From assembly GCA_947627615.1 (NCBI GenBank), contig CANQWS010000006.1:29271-93270 (forward strand): a stretch of DNA of 64,000 bases, written 5' to 3'. Positions 44,601 to 53,238 of this stretch are shown one piece after another. Within the stretch, counting starts at the first letter, position 1. Every line of letters begins with the position of its first letter. This DNA is from an uncultured Muribaculaceae bacterium. GTDB lineage: Bacteria; Bacteroidota; Bacteroidia; Bacteroidales; Muribaculaceae. A program made the position numbers and the translations under genes. The notes under the pieces were generated by a model that worked only from the letters and a program-made list of their open reading frames with translations, did no database searches and had not been told where the DNA came from.

Positions 44601-45030
44601 TCAGGAAGTAGAAGCCTGTGGACGAGAACGGATTCAGCGTGTGATAGAAGTTGGTGCCGTTTGTGCGGGTCCATGATTCCGGCCCCTCGGCATAGAAATA
44701 TATTCCTGAGGCAGTGCGGAGTATCTGCTGCGCCGGCAGGTCGTCGATATATTCGGCTTTGGTCAGGCGGTCCGACAGTCTCTGTCCGCCATAGCCGTGA
44801 ACGGTCACGGCCTCGGGTTTGCCGAAGCCCCATGACCGGAGCGTGTTGTTGGAGATGAAATGCAGCCCCGATGCGCTGACCGATACCTTTATCCATTTTC
44901 CGGATGCGAGCACCGAATGTGCGCTGTAGGTGTCAGCGGGAAATGCAAGGGCCATGGAGGGACACAGCAGCATCATGGCTGCCGCGAGCCCCGTAAGTAT
45001 GGAGAGTCTAAGTGTTGTCCGACGGTTCAT
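41611..45030 (-). CDS. porU: Type IX secretion system sortase PorU (C25 family peptidase)
   Basis: The 1139-aa product has a signal peptide, an N-terminal beta-rich pro-region and a gingipain-type C25 peptidase domain with His636 (YIGHGSINF) and Cys669 (LALTCSFGRHD). A C-terminal FlgD-like/Ig region ends in VYD-type repeats (YDMLGHRVW, RGIYIYRATV). PorU cuts off C-terminal sorting signals of type IX cargo at the cell surface and transfers them to lipid A-type carriers. Its presence shows that this organism probably has the system, which fits the C-terminal tails on several PUL proteins here. Confidence 0.93.
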   Translation of the reverse strand: MNRRTTLRLSILTGLAAAMMLLCPSMALAFPADTYSAHSVLASGKWIKVSVSASGLHFISNNTLRSWGFGKPEAVTVHGYGGQRLSDRLTKAEYIDDLPAQQILRTASGIYFYAEGPESWTRTNGTNFYHTLNPFSSTGFYFLTDSRPEGSEREIPVEGFESVTSEPVTTFTDRLYHEKDLTSPGESGHLFVGEDFRQTRSQSFSFSLPGRAAGTPVWMRASFVANSSSRSSVRFRANGVDLEHECSLSASGSYSYATRSTVTNTFIPESDRLTLEAAFSSTGVTTLANLDAISLNYTRFIALTDGKLCFSVTSPSVTLAGADEKTVVWDVTDPLDIKAIRTVKGSGSASWTNTYSGERRYAAWNPGAEAPAPKYVGAISNQDLHASDQTPDMVIITVRDWAGEAERLARFHRESQDRLDVKVVIQDEIFNEFGSGASDVTALRRYLKMVYDRGNEAGRPLRYVLLFGRATHDNRLVSAAMKNLKEPFIPTWQSDDGLSVISSYTSDDPVAMLADNSVAGTGSSELSVALGRAPIHNLTDAKAFVDKVIAYTRNTYPTDWKNQVVMIADNGDLGVFMTDSERQYGNFMSSTSGSDMFYTKVYVDAFELQGGESPGARQRLHRKLDEGTMWLNYIGHGSINFLMEENVLSGPDIVSLYNRRWPLMLALTCSFGRHDGKEISGAERMLLNASGGSIASIAPTRESIISHNGSIAAAFGTVAFERDDNGRLPTIGEICQRAKNHMITNYGRDANNQKLYYVLLGDPALRLTVPESRIELEQIDGQEVTEENQCTIMARQRVRLTGSVYDPQGNPMDDFNGTISFSLYDAEFSTTSLGANTGGGKPTEGRPITFEEQGPKLYVGRDSVSNGHFDVTIAMPSEVMDNFRPAALNMYALADDGREASGCNRKFYVYGYDDSAEPDTKAPVIEYAYLNHESFAPGTTVNESPMFIARVSDDTAINLSTAGIGHSMTLKLDGSHSFNDVAFYFTPDADGSPAGTVAYPMADLAGGNHSMTFRVWDTSGNSTSQTLDFFVKNGAAPKLFDIYTDVNPASTEANFYITHNRPDAKLTVTLDIYDMLGHRVWTTTVTDRSDMFHSAPIHWDLTDMAGRRVQRGIYIYRATVSTDGHDIQSEAKRIAVTGQ

Positions 45031-45067
45031 ATCTAATTATTAACGCATTTCGGGCTGGTTTATTGCA

Positions 45068-45691
45068 TTAGTCAAACAGTGTGAGCTGCCTGTCGAGCAG
45101 CCGGAACGACATGCGGTGAAATTCCGTAGGCCCGAACCGGGCTATGGCCTCGCGGTGGGCCTTCGTTGGATAGCCTTTGTTGATGTCCCAGGCATACTGC
45201 GGATGCATCGCGTGCAGCCGGCGCATTTCCTCGTCGCGGTGGGTCTTGGCCAGAATCGACGCCGCGGCGATGTTGCCGAAACGGCCGTCGCCTTTCACGA
45301 ACGTCTGCCAGGGAATGTCGGCGTAGGGAGTGAAGCGGTTGCCGTCGACAATCACGGCCTCCGGCCTGACGGCAAGCCCGTCCAGAGCGCGGTGCATGGC
45401 CAGTATCGATGCCCTGAGAATGTTTATGCGGTCAATCTCGTGGTTGTCCACAATGCCTACGGCCCAGCTCACCGCCTCGCTCTCTATGACGTGGCGCAGT
45501 TCGTCTCGCCGCTTCTCGGAAAGCTGTTTTGAATCGTTGAGCCACGGATGGCTGAATCCTGCCGGCAGAATCACTGCGGCCGCATAGACGGGGCCGGCCA
45601 GACAGCCGCGTCCCGCTTCATCGCAGCCGGCTTCGGCAACGGCCGGATTGCTGCACCACGGCAACAGGTTGTGGGTTCTGTCGTTGGCCAT
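45068..45691 (-). CDS. rnhB: Ribonuclease HII
   Basis: The 207-aa product shows the RNase HII motif [22 protein letters not shown], with the first catalytic Asp and Glu, then [16 protein letters not shown] and a C-terminal HRDEEM segment. It cuts RNA in RNA-DNA hybrids and starts removal of misincorporated ribonucleotides. It lies 37 bp from the porU start on the same strand, so the two may be co-transcribed. Confidence 0.96.
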   Translation of the reverse strand: MANDRTHNLLPWCSNPAVAEAGCDEAGRGCLAGPVYAAAVILPAGFSHPWLNDSKQLSEKRRDELRHVIESEAVSWAVGIVDNHEIDRINILRASILAMHRALDGLAVRPEAVIVDGNRFTPYADIPWQTFVKGDGRFGNIAAASILAKTHRDEEMRRLHAMHPQYAWDINKGYPTKAHREAIARFGPTEFHRMSFRLLDRQLTLFD

Positions 45692-45722
45692 AGTCCTGCG
45701 TTCTGTGAATTGAGTGGGGTGG

Positions 45723-46442
45723 TTATTCTACGAATCCATATCCGAAACCCTTGCGGTTCACAAGGTTGCGCCCGTAATCGCAGAGCTTTTTGCGGAGTCT
45801 TGAGATGCCGGTGTCAACGGCGCGGTCGCTGATGTCCGAGTCATTGTCCCACACTTCGGCGCGAATCTGGGCGCGGTCGTAGAAATGGTTGCGGTTGCGC
45901 AGAAACAGCGCCAGCAGCTTGAACTCCGTGTGGCTCAGTGACAGCTCCATGCCGTCAAGAAACGCCGTTCCGGCAGCCATGTCGAGCGTCAGGTCGTTGA
46001 ACCGGAGCACATTGGCCACCCGCCGGGCGTTTGTCATGCGGCGGCGCCTTATGACCGAGCGCACGCGGGCTATCAGCTCGCGGGTCGAGAACGGCTTGGA
46101 AATGAAATCGTCGGCGCCGAGATCAAGGGCTTCCACAATGGTGTCCTCCGATGCCTTTGACGTCATCATGATTATGGGCAGCCCCACGGTTTCCGGCTTG
46201 GATTTTATGCACTCAATGAGCCTCAGGCCATTGAAGGTCTGGTCCATGAGGTCGATAAGCGCGAGCGAGAATGTCGGGAGGTCCTGCTTCATGGCGTCGG
46301 CGGCGTTTTTCACCACCGTGGTCCTGAATCCTTCGTCCTCGAAGCGTATTTCCAGAAGCTCACACATCAGGCTCTCAGAATCCGCTATCAATATGTGCGG
46401 TATCTGGGTCGCGGTTGCCGTAGATGTCTGAACTGATGCCAT
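45723..46442 (-). CDS. OmpR-family response regulator
   Basis: The 239-aa product has a receiver domain (about 15-130) with the phosphoacceptor in [13 protein letters not shown], the conserved Thr/Ser and Lys regions ([19 protein letters not shown]) and a C-terminal winged helix (about 145-238; [29 protein letters not shown]). It resembles RprY-type regulators of Bacteroides. No sensor kinase gene is adjacent, so it is an orphan here. The rnhB start lies 31 bp downstream. Confidence 0.93.
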   Translation of the reverse strand: MASVQTSTATATQIPHILIADSESLMCELLEIRFEDEGFRTTVVKNAADAMKQDLPTFSLALIDLMDQTFNGLRLIECIKSKPETVGLPIIMMTSKASEDTIVEALDLGADDFISKPFSTRELIARVRSVIRRRRMTNARRVANVLRFNDLTLDMAAGTAFLDGMELSLSHTEFKLLALFLRNRNHFYDRAQIRAEVWDNDSDISDRAVDTGISRLRKKLCDYGRNLVNRKGFGYGFVE

Positions 46443-46793
46443 TATCAGGTTGAGAAGAGAGGGTTTTAGGAGTGTTTATAAAAAATCTGTAATATCTGTA
46501 ATAGTTGTAACATGGCGGCATAGTCAGTCTTAAACCCGGTTAACCCCGGCCATGCCTGTTATGTGATACAAAGATAAGAAATTTTTTCCATGAAACATAA
46601 TGGCGTGGACCGGTATCGAGCCGATTTCGGCATGAATGTCCGTTCTGTGGAGACAAATATACCAATAATTTATTGCCCGCCGTCTCTGTCGGTGCCTCTT
46701 TGTGGCCGTATTGTAACAGAATTTTAATGTGTCCTGTCCGGCTACACATTTCCGTGGCCCGCTCCTGTGGCGTGAATCACGCCGGCGTCCTTC
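46443..46793. other. Intergenic region between response-regulator and Na/Pi cotransporter genes
   Basis: No gene or RNA is recognised. A -7 element TATCTTTG on the minus strand (46576-46569) probably serves the response-regulator gene. No clear terminator for the cotransporter gene is seen. Confidence 0.4.
46569..46576 (-). promoter_or_regulatory. Putative -7 element of the response-regulator gene
   Basis: TATCTTTG on the minus strand, 126 bp before the start codon. No -33 TTG at good spacing is visible. Confidence 0.35.
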
Positions 46794-48632
46794 TTATGCG
46801 GCTCTGTTGCGGAGCTGCTCCTTTATGGCGTCGACAACGTTGATAATGTAGTCGCCCGTCTTCTCGAGGTTCGACACCATATCCATATAGTAGATACCTG
46901 CCTGATAGGGATACTGGTGGGAGTTGATGTTCTCTATGTTGCCGGCGCGCAGCTGGTTGCGGTAGTTGTTGATTTCGCGCTCCTTGTTGTAGCACACTAT
47001 GATTTCCGGCTCGCGGGCGTGTTCCGGGTCGCGGAGCAGGCGCAGCATGTCGAGCATGGCCTCCTTCACCAGGTTGAACATCGAGTCTATGTTGGCCAGT
47101 ATGTGGTCGGTGAACTCCACATGGGCCTGGTTGCGGCGCACGAGAATCTTGCCTGCGCCCAGACAGCAGTCGGCTATGCTCTCTATCTCGCTGACAATGC
47201 GGAGCATGGCGGCGATGTGCAGTTTTCCTTCGTTTGAAAGGCGTCCCTCCGAACATCGGTTCAGGTAGTGGGCTATCTCTATTTCCATGCGGTCCGAGAT
47301 GTCCTCGTATTTCTCCAGTCTCGAGAACAGATGGGCATATTCCTCGCTGTCGCTGTCGGTGTGCACGAGCTTCTGCGCCATGTCTATCATCCGTTCCACC
47401 CGCTCGCCGTAAACGGCTATCTCCTTCTCGGCCTGTGCTATATTGAGCTCGGCCGCGTTGAGCAGACCGCCCGAGATAAATTTGAGCTGGAATTCCTCGT
47501 CCTCCTTGTGCTTGGCCGGAACAAGACGCTCCACAATCTTCACGTAGAGCCCCGTAAACCATATCATTATGGCGAGGTTGATGAGATTGAACACCGTGTG
47601 GAACACCGCCAGACCAATCGAAACGCTCTGCTGCAGTGACTCAACCTTGCGTTGGGCCTGGGTTATGTCATTGAACCGCGGATGGTCCGACGGCAGATTG
47701 TTGAAGAGGTTGTTGTAGATGTCGGGGTCCGTTTTCTGAATCTGGTTCACGTAGGTCGAGAGACTTTCCGGATTGCCCTGACCCATGGCTATGGTGATGT
47801 CCTCGTTGAGTCTCACGAACGGGAAGAACACGCAGAGCACCCACGCGCAACCCAGTACGTTGAACAGCAGGTGGCCCATGGCCGTGCGTTTGGCGGCCAC
47901 ATTTCCGCTCATGGAGGCGAGAAGCGGGGTGACCGTGGTCCCTATGTTGCTGCCCAGCACAAGCGCACACGAGAGGTCGAAACCAATCCAGCCCTTGCTG
48001 CACATGATGAGCGTGATGGCGAACGTGGCGGCCGATGACTGGATTATCATGGTAACTATCAGGCCCACAAGTATGAATATCACAACCGAGCCGAAGCCCA
48101 TGTTGGTGTAGCGCTGCAGGAACGCGAACATTTCGGGGTTGCTCTGGAGGTCAGGAACATAGCTGCTGATCATGTCGAGTCCCATGAACAGGAACGCGAA
48201 GCCTACCAGGAATTCGCCTATTGATTTCTGGCGGCTTTTTTTGGAGAACAGAAGCGGGATGGCTATGCCGATCAGCGGCAGCACGAACGCCGATATGTTG
48301 ACCTTGAATCCGAACAGCGATATGACCCACGCGGTGAACGTGGTTCCGACGTTGGCGCCCATGATCACGGCCATGGACTGCGCCAGTGTCATCAGTCCGG
48401 CGTTGACAAAACTTACAACCATCACCGTGGATGCCGATGAGCTCTGGATGAGTGCTGTGATGAAGAAGCCGGTTATGGTACCGGTCACGCGGTTGCGGGT
48501 CATTGCCCCGAGAATATTGCGAAGGCGGTCGCCGGCGGCTTTCTGAAGACCTTCACTCATTACTTTCATGCCGTAGAGGAACAGTCCCACTGATCCTAAC
48601 AGGCAAAGAAAATCTAAAAAGCTGTAGCTCAT
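46794..48632 (-). CDS. Na/Pi cotransporter family protein with PhoU-like C-terminal domain
   Basis: The 612-aa product has two inverted Na_Pi_cotrans repeats, each with the QSSS/QSSA signature (IQSSSASTVMVVSFVNAG, MGANVGTTFTAW; then IQSSAATFAITLIM, LGSNIGTTVTPL), about nine membrane helices and a cytosolic PhoU-like helical domain (about 395-605). It takes up phosphate with sodium; the PhoU part probably regulates this. It stands alone on the minus strand. Confidence 0.93.
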   Translation of the reverse strand: MSYSFLDFLCLLGSVGLFLYGMKVMSEGLQKAAGDRLRNILGAMTRNRVTGTITGFFITALIQSSSASTVMVVSFVNAGLMTLAQSMAVIMGANVGTTFTAWVISLFGFKVNISAFVLPLIGIAIPLLFSKKSRQKSIGEFLVGFAFLFMGLDMISSYVPDLQSNPEMFAFLQRYTNMGFGSVVIFILVGLIVTMIIQSSAATFAITLIMCSKGWIGFDLSCALVLGSNIGTTVTPLLASMSGNVAAKRTAMGHLLFNVLGCAWVLCVFFPFVRLNEDITIAMGQGNPESLSTYVNQIQKTDPDIYNNLFNNLPSDHPRFNDITQAQRKVESLQQSVSIGLAVFHTVFNLINLAIMIWFTGLYVKIVERLVPAKHKEDEEFQLKFISGGLLNAAELNIAQAEKEIAVYGERVERMIDMAQKLVHTDSDSEEYAHLFSRLEKYEDISDRMEIEIAHYLNRCSEGRLSNEGKLHIAAMLRIVSEIESIADCCLGAGKILVRRNQAHVEFTDHILANIDSMFNLVKEAMLDMLRLLRDPEHAREPEIIVCYNKEREINNYRNQLRAGNIENINSHQYPYQAGIYYMDMVSNLEKTGDYIINVVDAIKEQLRNRAA

Positions 48633-48828
48633 CTATGTTGAGGTTTGCAGTGATGGGTGTGGATTTTATCCTGATTTACTATGGAACTCCGGTGCCGGGT
48701 TCCGCTCACAAAGATAACAAGTTTTTTTCATTTTTTAAATTTCCCACACTAATTTTCACTTTAAAATAATTCCTGCGGTTTTTTGACTGTTTTTAGTTTT
48801 TGACACGGAAAAGCCCTGTGGCCGGCTG

Positions 48829-48836
48829 TAACTTTG
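48829..48836 (+). promoter_or_regulatory. Putative -7 element before the phage-like gene set
   Basis: TAACTTTG lies 45 bp before ATG 48882. A TTG at 48800-48802 is 26 bp upstream, too far for standard spacing. Confidence 0.4.
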
Positions 48837-48881
48837 CACCTGTAACCCGAAACCTTTTTATCAACCTTAATTTAATCTCTC

Positions 48882-49229
48882 ATGGAAAACATCCAACCGG
48901 ACCCTGTTGAAGAAATGGCTGAGACAACTCCGGCCGTAGCCGACGAGCCTGTTGCCGAACCCCGGCCCGAAGAAACCATCGCCGCGGAGACCGTCACTGA
49001 AGCCGCCCCCGCCGAAACCGGCGGTGAAAAAGAAAACCCCGACATCGCCGCGCTTGTGGCCGAGGCGGAGCAGCGCGGCTACCTGAGGGGGCTCAACGAA
49101 TGCGCCGCCGGAATGATGGAGCGTCCCGCCCTGCTTGAAAACATGCGCCGACGCACCCCCGAACCCGAACGTTCCGAATCCTTTGCCTCCCAGTTCCTCC
49201 AGTCCGTCCCCCGCAACGTATGGGACTGA
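48882..49229 (+). CDS. Small acidic Ala/Glu/Pro-rich protein, first gene of the phage-like set
   Basis: The 115-aa product is very acidic in its first half (repeated AETV/EPVAEPRPEE), then has a short helical part (ALVAEAEQRGYLRGLNECAAGMMERP). No family is recognised. Its size, charge and position just before a capsid-like gene would fit a scaffold or capsid-assembly factor; this is inference from position only. Confidence 0.6.
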   Translation: MENIQPDPVEEMAETTPAVADEPVAEPRPEETIAAETVTEAAPAETGGEKENPDIAALVAEAEQRGYLRGLNECAAGMMERPALLENMRRRTPEPERSESFASQFLQSVPRNVWD

Positions 49230-49230
49230 A

Positions 49231-49395
49231 ACAATGCACAATGCATTACGCATTCTCAATCCTCAATCCCCACTCCCATTACGCATTCTCAATCCTCAAT
49301 CCTCAATCCCCACTCCCATTACGCATTACGCATTACGCATTCTTAATTATGCATTCTTAATACTAAATTTATTAATTCCCCATTCTTAATTCTAA
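49231..49395 (+). repeat. Low-complexity repeat array before the capsid-like gene
   Basis: There are two long units of ATTACGCATTCTCAATCCTC plus CCCCACTCCC (about 49245-49278 and 49279-49318). Shorter ATTACGC and CATTCTTAATTCTAAA variants follow. Unit lengths vary and there are no spacers. Confidence 0.75.
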
Positions 49396-49401
49396 ATTAT
49401 T

Positions 49402-50661
49402 ATGACCTCCCCCGATTCCACCTCTATCATTACCAATAAGGAAGGCAGCGTTAAAGTTGTCGACGGTCCTCTGACTGTCAACGCCATCCGTCAGGGCTCG
49501 CCCTCGCTCCTGACCAACGAGATTGACGGACGCATCGTCAAGATCCGTCCTATGGCAACCCCTGTCGACCAGATTTCGCGCATGGTAGGCGCAAGACCCG
49601 CTTCCTCCATGATTGTCGACTACTATTCCGTCGACGCCAAGATGCCCATGGCCGTCCTCGCCGCCCCCATTACCCGCATCCCCGACGGCTTCTACGGAAC
49701 TTTCCCCACCTACCGCATGCAGGTCAAGGACAACGACGCCATCGCAGTGACCGACACTCTCATGCTCTCGAGCGTCGACGGCGACAATTCCGGAAGGCCC
49801 GTGGTGATCTACGTGGTGGCCGCCGACAAGGGAAGCGACACGCCTTACACCGTTATCTTCATCAACAAGACCGACCCCGGGGAGAGCGTCGGCCTGAAAG
49901 GCCTGAAAATGGTGCGCATGGGACGCGCCGCCGGCGAACTCGATGTGCAGACGCCTCAGTTCGAGGCCCTTCCGGTAAAGTCCTCCAACTACTGTCAGAT
50001 TTTCAAGGCTCAGGTCGAACAGTCCGTTCTGGCCAAACTCTCTTCCAAGGAGGTGGGCTGGACCATCAGCGACCAGGAAGAGGTTGCCATCATGGACATG
50101 CGTCTGGGCATGGAGAAGAGCTTTCTGTTCGGCGTGAAGGCGCGTCTCACCGATCCCCGTCGCTTCGACGAGGTGCTGTTCACCGAAGGCATCTGGTATC
50201 AGGCCGGCTCGGAAATATCTTGCTCTTCAGCCAATTTCTCCAATGACGACCTCGTCAACATAATGCGTCAGGCATTCACCGGCGACTGCTCCGGTTCCTC
50301 GCGCAAGATTCTGATGGCCGGCTCCGGTCTGGTGGAGCGTCTCAGCAAACTCGACTACACCAAGGTGATCGGCGCCTCCGACACCGTGACCTACTGGGGC
50401 ATTGACTTCACCGAAATCCGCTCCAAATTCGGAGTGCTCTGCGTGGTGCTCAACGAAGTGTTCGACCAGTGCGGCCATGCTGACCACGGCATGATAATCG
50501 ACCCGCAGTACCTCGCCAAGTATTCCCACATCCCCTTCCGCGTGGAGCATCTTGACCTCAAAAGCTCGGGCGTGCGCAACACCGATGCCCTCGTGGCCAC
50601 CGAAGCGAGCTGCCTTGTGCTCCGCCATCCCAAGGCCCACTGCCGTGTGGTCCTCGAATAA
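49402..50661 (+). CDS. Phage-type major capsid protein (SU10-like)
   Basis: The 419-aa product has the layout I associate with SU10/DUF5309-type major capsid proteins of tailed phages: an N-terminal ATPVDQISRMVGARPASS segment, a central GWTISDQEEVAIMDMRLGMEKSFLFGVKA and the C-terminal SDTVTYWGIDFTEIRSKFGVLCVVLNEVFDQCGHAD, ending EASCLVLRHPKAHCRVVLE. The frame is intact and codon use is like the host's. A connector and a portal gene follow at once, which supports the call. A database search would be needed to settle it. Confidence 0.65.
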   Translation: MTSPDSTSIITNKEGSVKVVDGPLTVNAIRQGSPSLLTNEIDGRIVKIRPMATPVDQISRMVGARPASSMIVDYYSVDAKMPMAVLAAPITRIPDGFYGTFPTYRMQVKDNDAIAVTDTLMLSSVDGDNSGRPVVIYVVAADKGSDTPYTVIFINKTDPGESVGLKGLKMVRMGRAAGELDVQTPQFEALPVKSSNYCQIFKAQVEQSVLAKLSSKEVGWTISDQEEVAIMDMRLGMEKSFLFGVKARLTDPRRFDEVLFTEGIWYQAGSEISCSSANFSNDDLVNIMRQAFTGDCSGSSRKILMAGSGLVERLSKLDYTKVIGASDTVTYWGIDFTEIRSKFGVLCVVLNEVFDQCGHADHGMIIDPQYLAKYSHIPFRVEHLDLKSSGVRNTDALVATEASCLVLRHPKAHCRVVLE

Positions 50662-50680
50662 CCTCCGTTTGTTCTGATAA

Positions 50681-51271
50681 TTGTTCTCTGATACCATGAT
50701 TGATTCTTTTGTTTTGTCGGCCGGTGAGATGCTCGCGCTCTGGAAGCGTCGTCTCGGATACGATGCGCCCCGCACTGACTGCACCGTGACCCGCAGCGGC
50801 GGTCCTGATCTTGATGACGTCCTGATGGAACAGGCCCGTTCCTGGTACACCTGGACCCTGCGCTCGGCGCCCGCATCGGCTCTTCCGCTCACCGACATCG
50901 CAGAACAGACTGCCCTGGCCATCTCCCCCGAGGGGGTGGCCTCGGCTGATCTGCCTCCGGGATGTCTGCGCGTTGTCAGCGTCATGATGGAAGGCTGGAT
51001 GCAGCCGGCTCTGGTGGTCACCGATTCCTCGTTGCCTGAGGCCGTGGCGCAGACCAATCCCTTTGCCCGCGCCGCTTCCGTGCGTCCTGTGGCCGTTGTG
51101 GCCGGGAGCCGCCTGATGCTTTTCTCCGCGCCTTCGCCCGGGGCGCGTCTGCTCTCTCTTGAGGTGGTGATGATGCCTGACATGGCCGACGAGTTCGTCC
51201 TGACCGACATGATGGTCGCCTCGATGCCCGTAATCGGTAATGATAAATTTATTCCCCATGAACTCTCTTGA
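50681..51271 (+). CDS. Phage-type head-tail connector/adaptor-like protein
   Basis: The 196-aa product has an N-terminal helical part (EMLALWKRRLGYD, DVLMEQARSWYTWTLRSAP), a DLPPGCLRVVSVMMEGW segment and a C-terminal beta part. Such proteins lie between capsid and portal genes in podovirus-like phages of Bacteroidetes. The call rests on position and general layout; direct family recognition is weak. Its 3' end overlaps the portal gene by 14 bp. Confidence 0.45.
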   Translation: MFSDTMIDSFVLSAGEMLALWKRRLGYDAPRTDCTVTRSGGPDLDDVLMEQARSWYTWTLRSAPASALPLTDIAEQTALAISPEGVASADLPPGCLRVVSVMMEGWMQPALVVTDSSLPEAVAQTNPFARAASVRPVAVVAGSRLMLFSAPSPGARLLSLEVVMMPDMADEFVLTDMMVASMPVIGNDKFIPHELS

Positions 51272-52649
51272 TTCCGCTCTCGATGCCTGGCGTGCCGGTG
51301 CCGCATTCCGCCGGCGCCGCAGCCGCTACAAGGACTATACCTATGGCCGCCAGTGGTCCGATATGACCGTCGACGCCCGGGGCCTGCCCGTCACAGAGGC
51401 CGAACAGGCCGAGAATACCGGCTTCCGGCCAATGTCCAACAATCTCATCCGCCAGCTCGTGAAATGCGTCATAGGCAATTTCCGCATGTCGCTCCGCGAG
51501 GCCGATCCGGCCATGGTCGCTGCCGCCGTCGACGGCGAGACCGCCGCGCGCAACGCCCTGACCGAGATTGACTGCCGCATGTTGGAGGAATTCCTCATCT
51601 CCGGATGCGCCGTGCAGCGCGTGGTGATGGAACGCCGCATGGCAGGGCAGGGGGTGTGGGTCGACAATGTAAGTCCCGCTGATTTCTTCGTGAATCGATT
51701 CACCGATCCCCGCGGCCTTGACATTGAGCTGATAGGAATGCTCCATTCCATGAGTCTCCGCGAGGTGTTGATGCGCTTCGCCCCTCGGGGCGGTGCCGCT
51801 GCTGCGCGCATCTCCCGCATCTATGGCCCCGCTGCCGACCGCGGCTACTTCGCCGGCTTCGGCGACACCTCCGACGGCCATTTCTTCGAGGCGCCCTCCG
51901 GCCGTTGCCGCGTCATAGAGGTGTGGACCCTCGAGAGCCGCGACATGTTCCGCTGTCATGACACCGCCACCGGCGCCTTTTTCATGGCACGCGGAGCTGA
52001 CGGCGCCCGTCTGCGCTCCGAGTCCGAACGCCGCGACCGCGAGGGTGAGCCGCAGCTGCTGACCCGACGCGCCGCCACCCTGCGGTGGCACTGCCGCTTC
52101 CTCTCGCCCTCCGGCGACGTGCTCGACGATTATGATTCGCCCTATCGCCACGGTCTCCATCCTTTCGCCGTGAAGTTCTATCCGCTGATCGACGGCGAAG
52201 TGCATTCGCTCGTGGAGGACATCATTGATCAGCAGCGCTGCGTCAACAGGCTCATCACCCTCATTGACCACATTATGAGCGTCTCGGCCAAGGGTGCGCT
52301 GCTCATGCCGGTCGGCTCCCTCGCCCCCGGAATGACCGCGGCCGATGTGGGCCGTCTGTGGGCGCAGTGCGGCAGCATCATCCCTTACAACCCCGCCAAA
52401 GGGGAGCCGCGCCAGCTCGTGGCTTCCGGCGACAATGCCGGCGCCTATCAGCTCCTTGACCTGCAGATGCGCATGTTTCAGGAGATTTCGGGTGTGAGCG
52501 GCGCTTTGCAGGGACATCTCGCCGGCGGCAACACCTCCGCCGCCATGTACGATGCCCAGGTGCGCAACTCGGCTGTGGCCATCCTTGACCTCATGCAGTC
52601 CTTCAACGCTTTCAGGACCGCAAGGAATTCGTTGATTGTCGGCTCCTGA
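51258..52649 (+). CDS. Phage-type portal protein (P22-like)
   Basis: I chose ATG 51258 (463 aa) over 51240. Portal features: N-terminal RYKDYTYGRQW, then FRPMSNNLIRQLVKCVIGNFR, VDNVSPADFFVNRFTDPRGLDIELIGML, a central FYPLIDGEVHSLVEDIIDQQRCVNRLITLIDHIM and the C-terminal QEISGVSGALQGH plus SAAMYDAQVRNSAVAILDLMQSFNAFR. It would form the dodecameric ring through which DNA enters and leaves the capsid. It is at the short end for this family and stops soon after the last helix, so a C-terminal truncation is possible. Confidence 0.7.
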   Translation: MNSLDSALDAWRAGAAFRRRRSRYKDYTYGRQWSDMTVDARGLPVTEAEQAENTGFRPMSNNLIRQLVKCVIGNFRMSLREADPAMVAAAVDGETAARNALTEIDCRMLEEFLISGCAVQRVVMERRMAGQGVWVDNVSPADFFVNRFTDPRGLDIELIGMLHSMSLREVLMRFAPRGGAAAARISRIYGPAADRGYFAGFGDTSDGHFFEAPSGRCRVIEVWTLESRDMFRCHDTATGAFFMARGADGARLRSESERRDREGEPQLLTRRAATLRWHCRFLSPSGDVLDDYDSPYRHGLHPFAVKFYPLIDGEVHSLVEDIIDQQRCVNRLITLIDHIMSVSAKGALLMPVGSLAPGMTAADVGRLWAQCGSIIPYNPAKGEPRQLVASGDNAGAYQLLDLQMRMFQEISGVSGALQGHLAGGNTSAAMYDAQVRNSAVAILDLMQSFNAFRTARNSLIVGS

Positions 52650-52717
52650 ACTTTAAAATGCGGTCGCATTAACCCTCGTTAACATCCGGGGTGTCTGTTC
52701 CTGCTCATTTGTTGGTG

Positions 52718-52725
52718 TATCTTTG
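52718..52725 (+). promoter_or_regulatory. Putative -7 element inside the phage-like set
   Basis: TATCTTTG lies 55 bp before ATG 52780, in the 130-bp gap after the portal gene. It suggests a second transcript for the small genes and lysozyme. Confidence 0.45.
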
Positions 52726-52779
52726 CCAATGTAATAAAAACAATCAACCTTTCTCTTTATCTTTTTATCTTAAAATACC

Positions 52780-53238
52780 ATGATTGACACCAATTCTATC
52801 GGATTAAGCCGCCGCGACCGCGATTTTCTGAGAGCATGCCGCAATGTGATTGCCCGGAGCCGGACCCCGCTGACCATGGCTCAGGTGGCCGTGAAAGCGG
52901 CCTCCGGTCCGGCCCCGGCTTTCTATGTGTCCTACTGCCATGCGCTCCGCCGCCTCCATCAGATCCGCTCTCATTCGGTGGAGCTGCCTGACAGGGGCCG
53001 CATGAGTCTCTACCGCGAGCTTCAGAGCCGCGTCGCCGCCCTTTGCTGCGCCAAATCCCTGACTGAGGCCGATGCTCTGGCAAGAGTGCTTGCCGAGGGG
53101 CCCGCGCCCGCTTTCTTCCTCACTCCGGCCTCGGCCGTGGTGCTCTATAGTGAACTGCTCGGCAAGGTGCGCCGCGCCAGGCGCCACGTGCCCCTGCCTC
53201 CATCTCCCGCTTCAAACCTTAAAAAACAGATAAAATGA
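52780..53238 (+). CDS. Small basic protein with internal GPAPAF repeat, unknown function
   Basis: The 152-aa product contains two similar halves marked by ASGPAPAFYVSYCHALRRL (about 46) and AEGPAPAFFLTPASAVVLY (about 108), about 64 residues apart, each preceded by a short helix-turn-helix-like stretch. It is Arg-rich and may bind nucleic acid. No family is recognised. It overlaps the next gene by 4 bp (ATGA). Confidence 0.6.
   Translation: MIDTNSIGLSRRDRDFLRACRNVIARSRTPLTMAQVAVKAASGPAPAFYVSYCHALRRLHQIRSHSVELPDRGRMSLYRELQSRVAALCCAKSLTEADALARVLAEGPAPAFFLTPASAVVLYSELLGKVRRARRHVPLPPSPASNLKKQIK

Noticed and set aside
49231..49395. CRISPR array
   Set aside because: Units vary in length, have no unique spacers and no cas genes are near; it is a simple tandem repeat.
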